Positions 18,029 through 24,814 of a stretch of 39,799 bases of DNA are shown in pieces (within the stretch, counting starts at the first letter, position 1; the number at the start of each line of letters is the position of its first letter). The translations under genes and the position numbers were made by a program. Source of the DNA: Pandoraea nosoerga (GTDB lineage: Bacteria; Pseudomonadota; Gammaproteobacteria; Burkholderiales; Burkholderiaceae); the NCBI RefSeq assembly GCF_902459585.1, contig NZ_CABPSC010000024.1, positions 1 to 39,799 on the forward strand. Reading direction: 5' to 3'. The notes under the pieces were generated by a model that worked only from the letters and a program-made list of their open reading frames with translations, was not told where the DNA came from and ran no database searches.

Positions 18029-19012
18029 TCAATACAGCCCATGCACCCGCCCGAACAAGCGGGCGAGGCCCAGCAGGGCGTCGATGTTCGGCGTGGGCAC
18101 CTGCACGCGCTGGCCGATTTCTCGGACCACGCTCACCAGCGCATCCAGTTCGATGGGACGGTGCGCTTCCACGTCCTGCAACATCGACGTCTTGAACGCC
18201 CCCAGTTTCGCCGTCACCGCATGGCGATCCTCCGGCGACTGGTCGATCGCGCAACCGATCCGCGCGCCGATGGCCGCGGCCTCGCGCATCGCCGCCGAGC
18301 AGAATTCACGCACCAGCGGATCGTCGAGCAGCCGGTCGATCGTCGCTCCCGTGATCGCCGAGACCGGGTTCATCGTCAAATTGCCCCACAGCTTGTACCA
18401 GATGTCCAGACGCACGTTCTCCGACGCCTTCGCCTCGAAGCCCGCGCGCTCGAGCAGCGCCGCGAGACGCTGCACGCGCTCGCTCATGCCGCCGGCCGGC
18501 TCGCCCACGATGAGCCCCCGCCCCATCCGGTGATCGACGAGGCCCGGCTCCGGCGTGGTCGCGCTCGCATGCACCACGCACCCGAGCACGTTCGCCTGCG
18601 CAATGGCGGCGCCGATGGCGCCGTCCGGATCCACGCTGGCCAGCGGCGCGTCGCCGAACGGCGCCACGCCCTTGCAGAACCACCACGGCACGCCGTTCAT
18701 CGCCGGCAGCACGATCGTCTGCGGACCGAGCAGCGGCGTCACCGACGCGGCCACCTGCGAGAGCGCCGGACCCTTCACGGCGATCACGACGAGGTCCTGC
18801 ACGCCCAGCTTGCCCGCCTCCTCCACCGGATGAGCAGCCGCCACAGGCGCCGCGATCAGCGCTTCGCCCTGCCTCACGCGCCAGCCGCGCTCTCGCAGTG
18901 CCGCCAGCGTCGCGCCGCGCGCCAGCGCGCTCACCTGCGCCTCGCCCGTCGCCGCGAGCCTCGTGCCGATCAGTCCGCCGATGGCGCCCGCACCAATGAT
19001 CGTCACCTTCAT
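18029..19012 (-). CDS. Ketopantoate reductase-like NADPH-dependent dehydrogenase
   Basis: A 327-residue member of the 2-dehydropantoate 2-reductase (ApbA/PanE) family. The Rossmann motif GAGAIGGLIGTRLA lies at the extreme N-terminus. It is followed by DLVVIAVKGPAL, AMNGVPWWF, the catalytic-lysine region (NVRLDIWYKLWGNLTMNPVS) and a C-terminal helical domain ending in IDALLGLARLFGRVHGLY. The start at 19010-19012 places the dinucleotide fold normally. It is the last gene of the hpa-type operon, 13 bp after the FAH gene, so it probably reduces a 2-oxo acid in or near that pathway rather than making pantoate. That role is inference from position. Confidence 0.87.
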   Translation of the reverse strand: MKVTIIGAGAIGGLIGTRLAATGEAQVSALARGATLAALRERGWRVRQGEALIAAPVAAAHPVEEAGKLGVQDLVVIAVKGPALSQVAASVTPLLGPQTIVLPAMNGVPWWFCKGVAPFGDAPLASVDPDGAIGAAIAQANVLGCVVHASATTPEPGLVDHRMGRGLIVGEPAGGMSERVQRLAALLERAGFEAKASENVRLDIWYKLWGNLTMNPVSAITGATIDRLLDDPLVREFCSAAMREAAAIGARIGCAIDQSPEDRHAVTAKLGAFKTSMLQDVEAHRPIELDALVSVVREIGQRVQVPTPNIDALLGLARLFGRVHGLY

Positions 19013-19025
19013 TCGCTCACTCCTG

Positions 19026-19985
19026 TCATTCCCGTCGCTCCTGTCGTCGTGCCGCGAGCCGATAGTTTTCCTTGAACCGCTCCGGCACCCGCTCGTCGAA
19101 ACCGAGCGCCACGCGGCGCACTTCGGGGCTGTCGCCCGGCGCGTGCCCCACTCCCAGCGCCGCCGCACGCGGCGCGTCGATGCGCGCGACCATGCCGGAG
19201 AGCCGCCCCAGCCCGGTGATCTCGCACTCCACGAGATCGCCTGCGTCGACCGAGCGCGAGTGGCACGGTGTGCCCATGAGGATCACGTCGCCGGGCACCA
19301 GGGTGATGTGCCGCGCAATATCCGCAATCACGTAGTGCGGGCCCCAGATCGTCTCGTCGCCGATGTGCGCCTCCTGCACGATGCGCCCGTTGCGAAAGGT
19401 GCGCAACGTCTGCTCAAACAGGTTCACCCCGCGCACGACGCCCGGGCCGATCGGCAACAGCGTATCCGCGCCCTTCACGCGCAGCATCGACCCCTGGTCG
19501 GTGTCGCGAAAGTCCTGCAGCCCCATGTCCAGCGCCGGGCAGAAGCCTTCGATGTAGTCCCACGCCTCGTCGGGCAGCACGTTGCGGCACGTGCGCCCGA
19601 TCACCACCGCGTACTCGCCCTCGTAATTCAGGTAACGGCAATCCTCGGGCTTGAGAATCTGTCCGCCGTGGCCGTTGAGCGACGTGGGCGGCTTGGTGAA
19701 GTAAGTCGGCGTGTCCGTCGGCTTCGGCTTGTTGCGCGTCTCCATGCTACGCGAGCGATAGGAGATATGCACGGCGATAATCTTCGACGGGGCGACCGGC
19801 GGCAGGTGCGCGACCGTCTGCGGATCGACCGTGCGGCCGTCGTCCAGGCGCAGCCATCCACGCTCAGGCCCCGTTTCGACGATCGTGCCCCAGAACGCGC
19901 TGCCGCCGAGCAGCACGCGACGACGCTCGACGCGCGGGCCGCGCATGACGGCGGGCAATTCGCGCAGCGGAAATTCGAAATCCAT
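19026..19985 (-). CDS. Fumarylacetoacetate hydrolase-family protein, HpaG-like
   Basis: A 319-residue FAH-fold enzyme. The metal-binding acidic residues lie in YEGEYAVVIGRTC and GFCPALDMGLQDF, and the C-terminal signature is LVPGDVILMGTPCHSRSVDAGD. In the homoprotocatechuate pathway, FAH-fold proteins decarboxylate 5-oxopent-3-ene-1,2,5-tricarboxylate and isomerise the product. The well-studied HpaG has two fused FAH halves of about 430 residues in total, whereas this protein has one FAH domain with a roughly 60-residue N-terminal extension. It lies 12 bp after hpaD and 13 bp before the ketopantoate-reductase-like gene. It is probably the decarboxylase/isomerase of this pathway; I leave the symbol blank because of the length difference. 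Confidence 0.82.
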   Translation of the reverse strand: MDFEFPLRELPAVMRGPRVERRRVLLGGSAFWGTIVETGPERGWLRLDDGRTVDPQTVAHLPPVAPSKIIAVHISYRSRSMETRNKPKPTDTPTYFTKPPTSLNGHGGQILKPEDCRYLNYEGEYAVVIGRTCRNVLPDEAWDYIEGFCPALDMGLQDFRDTDQGSMLRVKGADTLLPIGPGVVRGVNLFEQTLRTFRNGRIVQEAHIGDETIWGPHYVIADIARHITLVPGDVILMGTPCHSRSVDAGDLVECEITGLGRLSGMVARIDAPRAAALGVGHAPGDSPEVRRVALGFDERVPERFKENYRLAARRQERRE

Positions 19986-19997
19986 GGGCTCGCCTCG

Positions 19998-20861
19998 TCA
20001 GACAGTGTCAAACCAGATATGCACGTTGCCGGTGCCCCGCGCGTTCTCGTAATCGGAGAGCACCGTGCCCGGGCTACGGCAGTGCGCGCCGCCGAGCGCG
20101 CCGACCATCTGCAGGTAATGCGCGCCATGCGCCTCCCACGGCCGCTTGCGGTAGTCCTCGTCCCAGTCGGCGAGAATGCGGTCGTGGCGCCCGTCGCGAA
20201 ACGCGGCGATCGCGCGCTTGTCGCTCTCGACGTTCTCCGGACGCGACACGTTGCTCTCGTGGAAGATGCGTGGATGGTTCGGCGTCCAGTCGATGCCGTT
20301 GAACCTGTGGCTGAGCGCTCCCGAGGCAAGCATCACCACGCGCAGCCCGCTGCGCCGGATCGCTTCGCCGATCACCTCGCCCGACTGCAGAAAGTGCTGC
20401 GTCTCGCAGTTCTGACACGAGCTTACGGTGACGATCGGCCACCCGTCGAGGCGCATCTGCTTGATGACGTTGATCGTTGGGTAATGGCGCGGCAGGTCGG
20501 GGTGCTGCACCGCGCGCGCGCGAACGCCGCGCTCGCGCGCCACGGCGTCGACCAGGAACGCCAGTTCCGGGTGCCCGCGATAGTCGTAGGGCACGCCGTG
20601 CAGATACCACGGCATCTCGTCCGAGACGTACATCCCCGCGTAGTGGCGGCCGGCGTCGATCAGATGGTAGCCCGTGGTGAACCAGTGCGAATCGAAGATC
20701 ACGATCGCATCGGGGCGCGCGGCCGCGATGCGTTCGCGCACGCGCGCATAGCCGGGAATCAAGTCCGAGTCCGCGCCGGCGCCCTGCAGCACGCGGAACT
20801 CCTCGCACTGCATCAGGCCGGGATGATGCGACACCAACGCCGCACCGACGATCTGTCCCAT
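19998..20861 (-). CDS. hpaD: 3,4-dihydroxyphenylacetate 2,3-dioxygenase (class III extradiol)
   Basis: A 287-residue LigB-fold non-haem iron ring-cleavage dioxygenase. It opens homoprotocatechuate, or a similar catechol, next to the hydroxyls to give 5-carboxymethyl-2-hydroxymuconate semialdehyde. Family features are SHHPGL near residue 12 and FDSHWFTTGYHL (candidate iron-ligand histidines), the substrate-loop motif VSDEMPWYLHGVPYDYRGHPELA, and LASGALSHRFNGID. A strong AGAGGAGAG precedes the ATG. It sits between hpaE (44 bp) and the FAH gene (12 bp). The flanking hpa genes support the assignment, but the exact substrate is not proven: a modified catechol is possible because hpaBC and hpaF are absent here. 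Confidence 0.85.
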   Translation of the reverse strand: MGQIVGAALVSHHPGLMQCEEFRVLQGAGADSDLIPGYARVRERIAAARPDAIVIFDSHWFTTGYHLIDAGRHYAGMYVSDEMPWYLHGVPYDYRGHPELAFLVDAVARERGVRARAVQHPDLPRHYPTINVIKQMRLDGWPIVTVSSCQNCETQHFLQSGEVIGEAIRRSGLRVVMLASGALSHRFNGIDWTPNHPRIFHESNVSRPENVESDKRAIAAFRDGRHDRILADWDEDYRKRPWEAHGAHYLQMVGALGGAHCRSPGTVLSDYENARGTGNVHIWFDTV

Positions 20862-20905
20862 GTTGCTCTCCTCTCACTTCGTGTCTTGTTCGTGCAAAGC
20901 GCGGC

Positions 20906-22381
20906 TCAGCGGTGACTGAAGCTCGCCCTGAACGGCTGTTTCGGTACGACGACATCCTTGACGTCGCAGAAGAACTCGAAGCTCCAGTCGCCGCCCTCGC
21001 GGCCGACGCCCGAGCGCTTGATGCCCCCGAACGGCGCCGCCAGATCGCGAATGCCGAAGCTGTTGACCCAGATGAAACCCGTGCGCACGCGCTGCGCAAG
21101 CTCGATGGCGTGCGTCTGCTCGCCGTAGCAAACGCCACCCAATCCGTAGTCGGTGCCGTTGGCCATCTCCACGGCCTCGTCGTCGCTCGCGAACGTCTGC
21201 AGCGTAAGCACCGGGCCGAAGACCTCCTGCTGCACGATCTCGTCGTGCTGGCGCAGCCCGGTGAGCAGCGTCGGGGCAAAGTACTGCTCGCCGAACGGAT
21301 GACGCGCGCCGCCCCACAGCACGCGCGCGCCGCGCGCCACGGCGCGCTCGACGAAGCCCTGCACGCGTTCGAGCTGACGCGGGTGGATGATCGGCCCCAC
21401 CTCCGTGGCAGCTTCGCGCGGGTCGCCCACGACCAGGCGCTCGACCACCGCGCGCAGCTTGCCGGTGAACACGGCCGCGATATCGCGATGCACGAGCAGG
21501 CGCGTGCCGGCCAGGCACACCTGCCCGGCGTTGCGATACATCAGCGCAGCGGTCGCGGCAGCGGCGTCGAGATCCGCGTCGGCGAGCACGATGAACGCCG
21601 ACTTGCCGCCAAGCTCCAGACTGCATGGCACGAGATTGGCCGCCGCCGTCCGCGCGATCCACTTCGCGGTGCCGACCGAGCCGGTAAACGAGATGCGGGC
21701 GAGGCGCGCGTCGCTCACGAGCGCCGCGCCGGTCTGCGCGCCCGCGCCTTGCAGCAGGTTGAAGACGCCCGGCGGCAAGCCCGCTTCGTGCGCGCAATCG
21801 GCGAGCAGGGACGACGTGAGCGGCGCCCACTCCGGCGCCTTGAGCACGACCGTGTTGCCCGAGGCGAGCGCCGGGCCGATCTTCCACGTGGCGAGCATCA
21901 GCGGCGAGTTCCACGGCGTGATCACCGCCACCACGCCCGCGGGATCGTGCCGCACGACGTGCCGCGCCTGCGGCGTCTCGATCACGCGGTCCTGCAGCGT
22001 GAGCGCACGTTCGGCAAACCATGCGATGTTTTGCACCGCGCGCGGCACCACGCCATGCGCCATGCGCGAGCGCAGCACGCCCGCGTCGTGACTCTCGAGC
22101 GTGGCGAACGCCTCGGCGTGGCGGCCGATGGCATCGGCGAAGCGCTGCAGGTACGGCTGGCGCGCCGCCGGGCCCAGCGCCGCCCACGTGGAAAACGCGC
22201 CCACGGCCGCGCCCACGGCGGCGTCGACGTGCGCCGCGCTGCCGCTCGCGATATCGCCCAGGCGCGTCTGGTCGATCGGGCAGACGCATTCGAACGTGGC
22301 GTCCGACGCCACGCGTTCGCCGTTGATGTAATGATCGGGCGAGACCGATACGCCGGCGACTTCAAGATTGGGGGAGCTCAT
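20906..22381 (-). CDS. hpaE: 5-carboxymethyl-2-hydroxymuconate semialdehyde dehydrogenase
   Basis: A 491-residue NAD(P)-dependent aldehyde dehydrogenase. It oxidises the ring-cleavage semialdehyde to the dicarboxylic/tricarboxylic acid in the cytoplasm. Visible motifs are VITPWNSPLMLATWK (coenzyme fold), FTGSVGTAKWI, the general-base glutamate in LELGGKSAFIV, the catalytic-cysteine region RNAGQVCLAGTRL, and the C-terminal PFGGIKRSGVGREGG. The ATG at 22379-22381 gives a normal family length; the frame runs far upstream only by chance. The ALDH family is broad, so the HpaE assignment rests on the operon: hpaI and hpaH upstream, hpaD downstream. The 146-bp spacer to hpaI contains an 11-bp tandem repeat. 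Confidence 0.88.
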   Translation of the reverse strand: MSSPNLEVAGVSVSPDHYINGERVASDATFECVCPIDQTRLGDIASGSAAHVDAAVGAAVGAFSTWAALGPAARQPYLQRFADAIGRHAEAFATLESHDAGVLRSRMAHGVVPRAVQNIAWFAERALTLQDRVIETPQARHVVRHDPAGVVAVITPWNSPLMLATWKIGPALASGNTVVLKAPEWAPLTSSLLADCAHEAGLPPGVFNLLQGAGAQTGAALVSDARLARISFTGSVGTAKWIARTAAANLVPCSLELGGKSAFIVLADADLDAAAATAALMYRNAGQVCLAGTRLLVHRDIAAVFTGKLRAVVERLVVGDPREAATEVGPIIHPRQLERVQGFVERAVARGARVLWGGARHPFGEQYFAPTLLTGLRQHDEIVQQEVFGPVLTLQTFASDDEAVEMANGTDYGLGGVCYGEQTHAIELAQRVRTGFIWVNSFGIRDLAAPFGGIKRSGVGREGGDWSFEFFCDVKDVVVPKQPFRASFSHR

Positions 22382-22457
22382 GCCTTGTCTCGGGAGCAGG
22401 GAAAAGGATTGGGGAAAGGGAGCGTTCAGCGCGCTCGACGTGTGCGCAGTGGGAGAC

Positions 22458-22501
22458 GGGCGCAAGGTGGGCGCAAGGCGGGTGCAAGGTGGGTGCAAGG
22501 T
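22458..22501. repeat. 11-bp tandem repeat between hpaI and hpaE
   Basis: Four copies of an 11-bp unit (GGGCGCAAGGT, with C/T variation at positions 4 and 11) run without gaps, followed by a degraded fifth copy. It lies in the unusually long spacer inside the hpa operon and could affect transcript stability or translation of hpaE. Confidence 0.8.
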
Positions 22502-22527
22502 GGTGCCAAGCGAGCCCGCCAGCCGGC

Positions 22528-23334
22528 TCACCGCGAGACATTGCGCGGCGCTTCGGCGGCGCCCCGGACGGTCGCGAACTTCGCGGCAAGTGAGCGCGTC
22601 GCATTCGCCAGCAACGTCGTGTCGATGCCCACCGCGATGAAGCTCACGCCGGCATCGACATAGGCATGGGCGAGCGTCTCGTCCGCGCACAGGATGCCGG
22701 CAGCCTTGCCGGCACGGCGGATGCAGCCGATGCCGTCCTCGATTGCGTTGCGCACGGCCGGATGCGTGGCCTGACCGAGATAGCCCATCGACGCCGCCAG
22801 ATCCGCCGGCCCGATGAAGACGCCGTCGACGCCATCGACGGCGGCGATCTCGTCGACCTGCGCGAGCGCATCGGCCGTCTCGACCTGCACGAGCAGGCAC
22901 GTCGTCTCGTTCGCCGCGTGCAGATAGTCCTCGTAACGATTCCATCGCGACGAACGCGCCAGCCCGCTGCCCACGCCACGCGTGCCCCGCGGCGGGTATC
23001 GGGTGGCGCTCGCGAGGTCGCGCGCCATCGCGGCCGATTCGACCATCGGCACGAGCAGCGTCGTCGCACCGATCTCGAGCACCTGCTTGACGAGCGCGGC
23101 GTCGCCATGCGGCAGTCGCACGACGGGGTGCGTCGGATAAGGCGCCACGGCCTGCAGGGTGGCAAGCATCGTGCGCAGATCGTTGGGTGCGTGCTCGCCG
23201 TCGATCACCAGCCAGTCGAAGCCGCTGCCGGCGCAAAGCTCGGCGGCGTAGGGCGAGGCGAGACCCAGCCACAGGCCGATCTGGCGTTCGCCGCGAGCGA
23301 GCGCCAGCTTGAAGAGGTTCGGGGGCGTTTTCAT
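22528..23334 (-). CDS. hpaI: 4-hydroxy-2-oxoheptane-1,7-dioate (HpcH/HpaI) aldolase
   Basis: A 268-residue class II, metal-dependent pyruvate aldolase. It splits 2,4-dihydroxyhept-2-ene-1,7-dioate into pyruvate and succinate semialdehyde, the last step of the meta pathway. Family motifs are clear: [19 protein letters not shown], the active-site segment [44 protein letters not shown], the metal-binding glutamate in [10 protein letters not shown], and [16 protein letters not shown]. The start at 23332-23334 ([12 protein letters not shown]) gives the standard length. It lies 85 bp downstream of hpaH and 146 bp upstream of hpaE. Confidence 0.94.
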   Translation of the reverse strand: MKTPPNLFKLALARGERQIGLWLGLASPYAAELCAGSGFDWLVIDGEHAPNDLRTMLATLQAVAPYPTHPVVRLPHGDAALVKQVLEIGATTLLVPMVESAAMARDLASATRYPPRGTRGVGSGLARSSRWNRYEDYLHAANETTCLLVQVETADALAQVDEIAAVDGVDGVFIGPADLAASMGYLGQATHPAVRNAIEDGIGCIRRAGKAAGILCADETLAHAYVDAGVSFIAVGIDTTLLANATRSLAAKFATVRGAAEAPRNVSR

Positions 23335-23419
23335 GAGTTGGCTTCCATCTCCGATACGCGGCGCGCGGTAGGCGCCCGCGCGTTTCTTGAGCGGCGGCCG
23401 GTGCGCGATGGCGCGGCCG

Positions 23420-24223
23420 TCAGGCAAAGCGCACGCCAATGGCGCCCAGCGCACCGTAGTCCGCATGGAAAACGTCGCCGGCCGCACAGGCGACCGGACG
23501 CGTGAACGACCCGGCCAGCACGATCTCGCCGGCCTGCAGCCCTTCGTCGAACGCGCTCAGTTTGTTCGCGAGCCAGGCGATCCCGTTGCCGGGGTGTCCC
23601 AGCACGGCCGCGCTCAGCCCGGTCTCTTCGATGACACCATTGCGATAGAGCAGCGCGCCGGTCCAGCGCAGATCGATGGCGTCCGGCTTCACGGGACGCC
23701 CGCCCAGAACCACGGCCGCGTTCGCCGCATTGTCGGCAATCGTGTCGAACACCTTGCGCGGCGCCTTCGTGTCGCGGTCGAACAACTCGATGCGACCATC
23801 GATGAGCTCCAGCGCGGGCGTGACCCATGCGGTGGCGTCGAGCACGTCGAAGAGCGTCACGCCCGGCCCCTTGAGCGGCTTGGCAAGGATGAACGCCAGC
23901 TCCACTTCCAGACGCGGCACGATGAAACGCGACGCCTCGAGCGTGGCGCCGTCGGTCACGAGCATGTCGTCGAGCAGCGTGCCGTGGTCCGGCTCGGTGA
24001 TCTGTGCCGCCACCTGCATGGCGCGCGACGTCAGCCCGATCTTGTGGCCGATCATGCGGCGCCCCTGCGCGTACTTGAGCGCCAGCCACGCCTGCGCGAT
24101 CGCGTAGCTGTCCGCGAGGGTCATGTCGGGGTAGCGGCGGGAAAACTGCATGACCGGCGTGCGGCTGCGCTCGGCTTCGTGCAGTTCGCGCGCGAGGGCC
24201 TGATGTACCGAGGGCTCGAGCAT
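23420..24223 (-). CDS. hpaH: 2-oxo-hept-4-ene-1,7-dioate hydratase
   Basis: A 267-residue enzyme of the hydratase/decarboxylase branch of the FAH superfamily. It adds water to 2-oxohept-4-ene-1,7-dioate to form the substrate of HpaI. The match to HpaH is strong along the whole length: [81 protein letters not shown] and [20 protein letters not shown]. The ATG at 24221-24223 is preceded by GGAG. It is the first gene of the operon (hpaH-hpaI-hpaE-hpaD-FAH-reductase), and the 48-bp element at 24305-24352 lies 81 bp upstream of its start codon. Confidence 0.95.
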   Translation of the reverse strand: MLEPSVHQALARELHEAERSRTPVMQFSRRYPDMTLADSYAIAQAWLALKYAQGRRMIGHKIGLTSRAMQVAAQITEPDHGTLLDDMLVTDGATLEASRFIVPRLEVELAFILAKPLKGPGVTLFDVLDATAWVTPALELIDGRIELFDRDTKAPRKVFDTIADNAANAAVVLGGRPVKPDAIDLRWTGALLYRNGVIEETGLSAAVLGHPGNGIAWLANKLSAFDEGLQAGEIVLAGSFTRPVACAAGDVFHADYGALGAIGVRFA

Positions 24224-24304
24224 CGCGTGGTCTCCGTAGGGCCGCCCGCGGGCGAACCGTTCTTCTGTCGATGCCCTCCATTGTTACGGCCGGCCCGCCC
24301 GCGG

Positions 24305-24352
24305 ACAATCAATCGATTTTGGGCGATTGATAAGCAAAACTGGATAATCGGC
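24305..24352 (-). promoter_or_regulatory. 48-bp regulatory element, copy B (hpaH operon)
   Basis: On the minus strand it matches 42 of 48 positions of copy A at 15238-15285 with no gap. It contains a perfect inverted repeat, ATCAATCG (24308-24315) and CGATTGAT (24324-24331), with an 8-bp spacer. It faces hpaH. Outside this element, the Fur/-10 region and the leader repeats, the 24224-24814 spacer shows nothing definable. Confidence 0.72.
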
Positions 24353-24585
24353 GCCGCGCTTCGCACGGATCGCGTCCCCGCCGGCGGGCTACGGGTGTTG
24401 CGGGCCCGCGACGCTCTCAACCGAGCGTTGAACGCGGGCCCCACGCGCCGGCACTCCTGGTTCTTCTCGCATTTCCTGATCTTTGCGTTGCTTTGCCGCT
24501 CAACGTCGCGCTATGTCGGCGATCTTCCGCGTGGACGTGCGCGTGGCAGCGAAATAGCGATTCGCAGTCGACGCGCCCCATCAAA

Positions 24586-24610
24586 AATGAGAGTGATTTG
24601 CATTTATAAT
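24586..24610 (+). promoter_or_regulatory. Fur box abutting a -10 element, FecA-like receptor promoter
   Basis: AATGAGAGTGATTTGCATT (24586-24604) matches the AATGAGAATGATTATCATT-type Fur consensus at 16 of 19 positions. It is followed immediately by TATAAT (24605-24610). No good -35 is present at 17 bp. Fur-Fe(II) bound here would block RNA polymerase, giving iron-repressed expression of the receptor 205 bp downstream. Confidence 0.8.
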
Positions 24611-24699
24611 CCGCTGCGTTTCATTACAACGCATTACGCGCAACGAACGGCCTGCCGCCACGCTGTCTGTTTGCTGGCGGCTGTCCGGATTCTTGTTCC

Positions 24700-24776
24700 G
24701 GTTCCTGTCCGGTTCCTGTCCGGTTCTTGTCCGGTTCTTGTCCGGTTCTTGTCCGGTTCTTGTCCGGTTCCCTGCC
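24700..24776. repeat. 11-bp tandem repeat in the FecA-like receptor leader
   Basis: Six ungapped 11-bp copies (24700-24765): two of GGTTCCTGTCC and four of GGTTCTTGTCC, followed by a degraded copy to 24776. The array lies between the Fur-box promoter and the receptor start codon, so it is probably transcribed. The reading frame of the receptor is open through the whole array. Confidence 0.9.
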
Positions 24777-24814
24777 CCGATTTCTATTCTCAGCCTCGAA
24801 GATTCGCCAACCCG

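Noticed and set aside
22382-23272. A fused HpaI-HpaE-like reading frame of 788 codons
   Set aside because: The upstream part is an out-of-frame reading of hpaI followed by the tandem repeat; the ALDH begins at the ATG at 22379-22381.
24700-24776. CRISPR array
   Set aside because: The 11-bp units are contiguous without spacers, and no cas genes are in the window.
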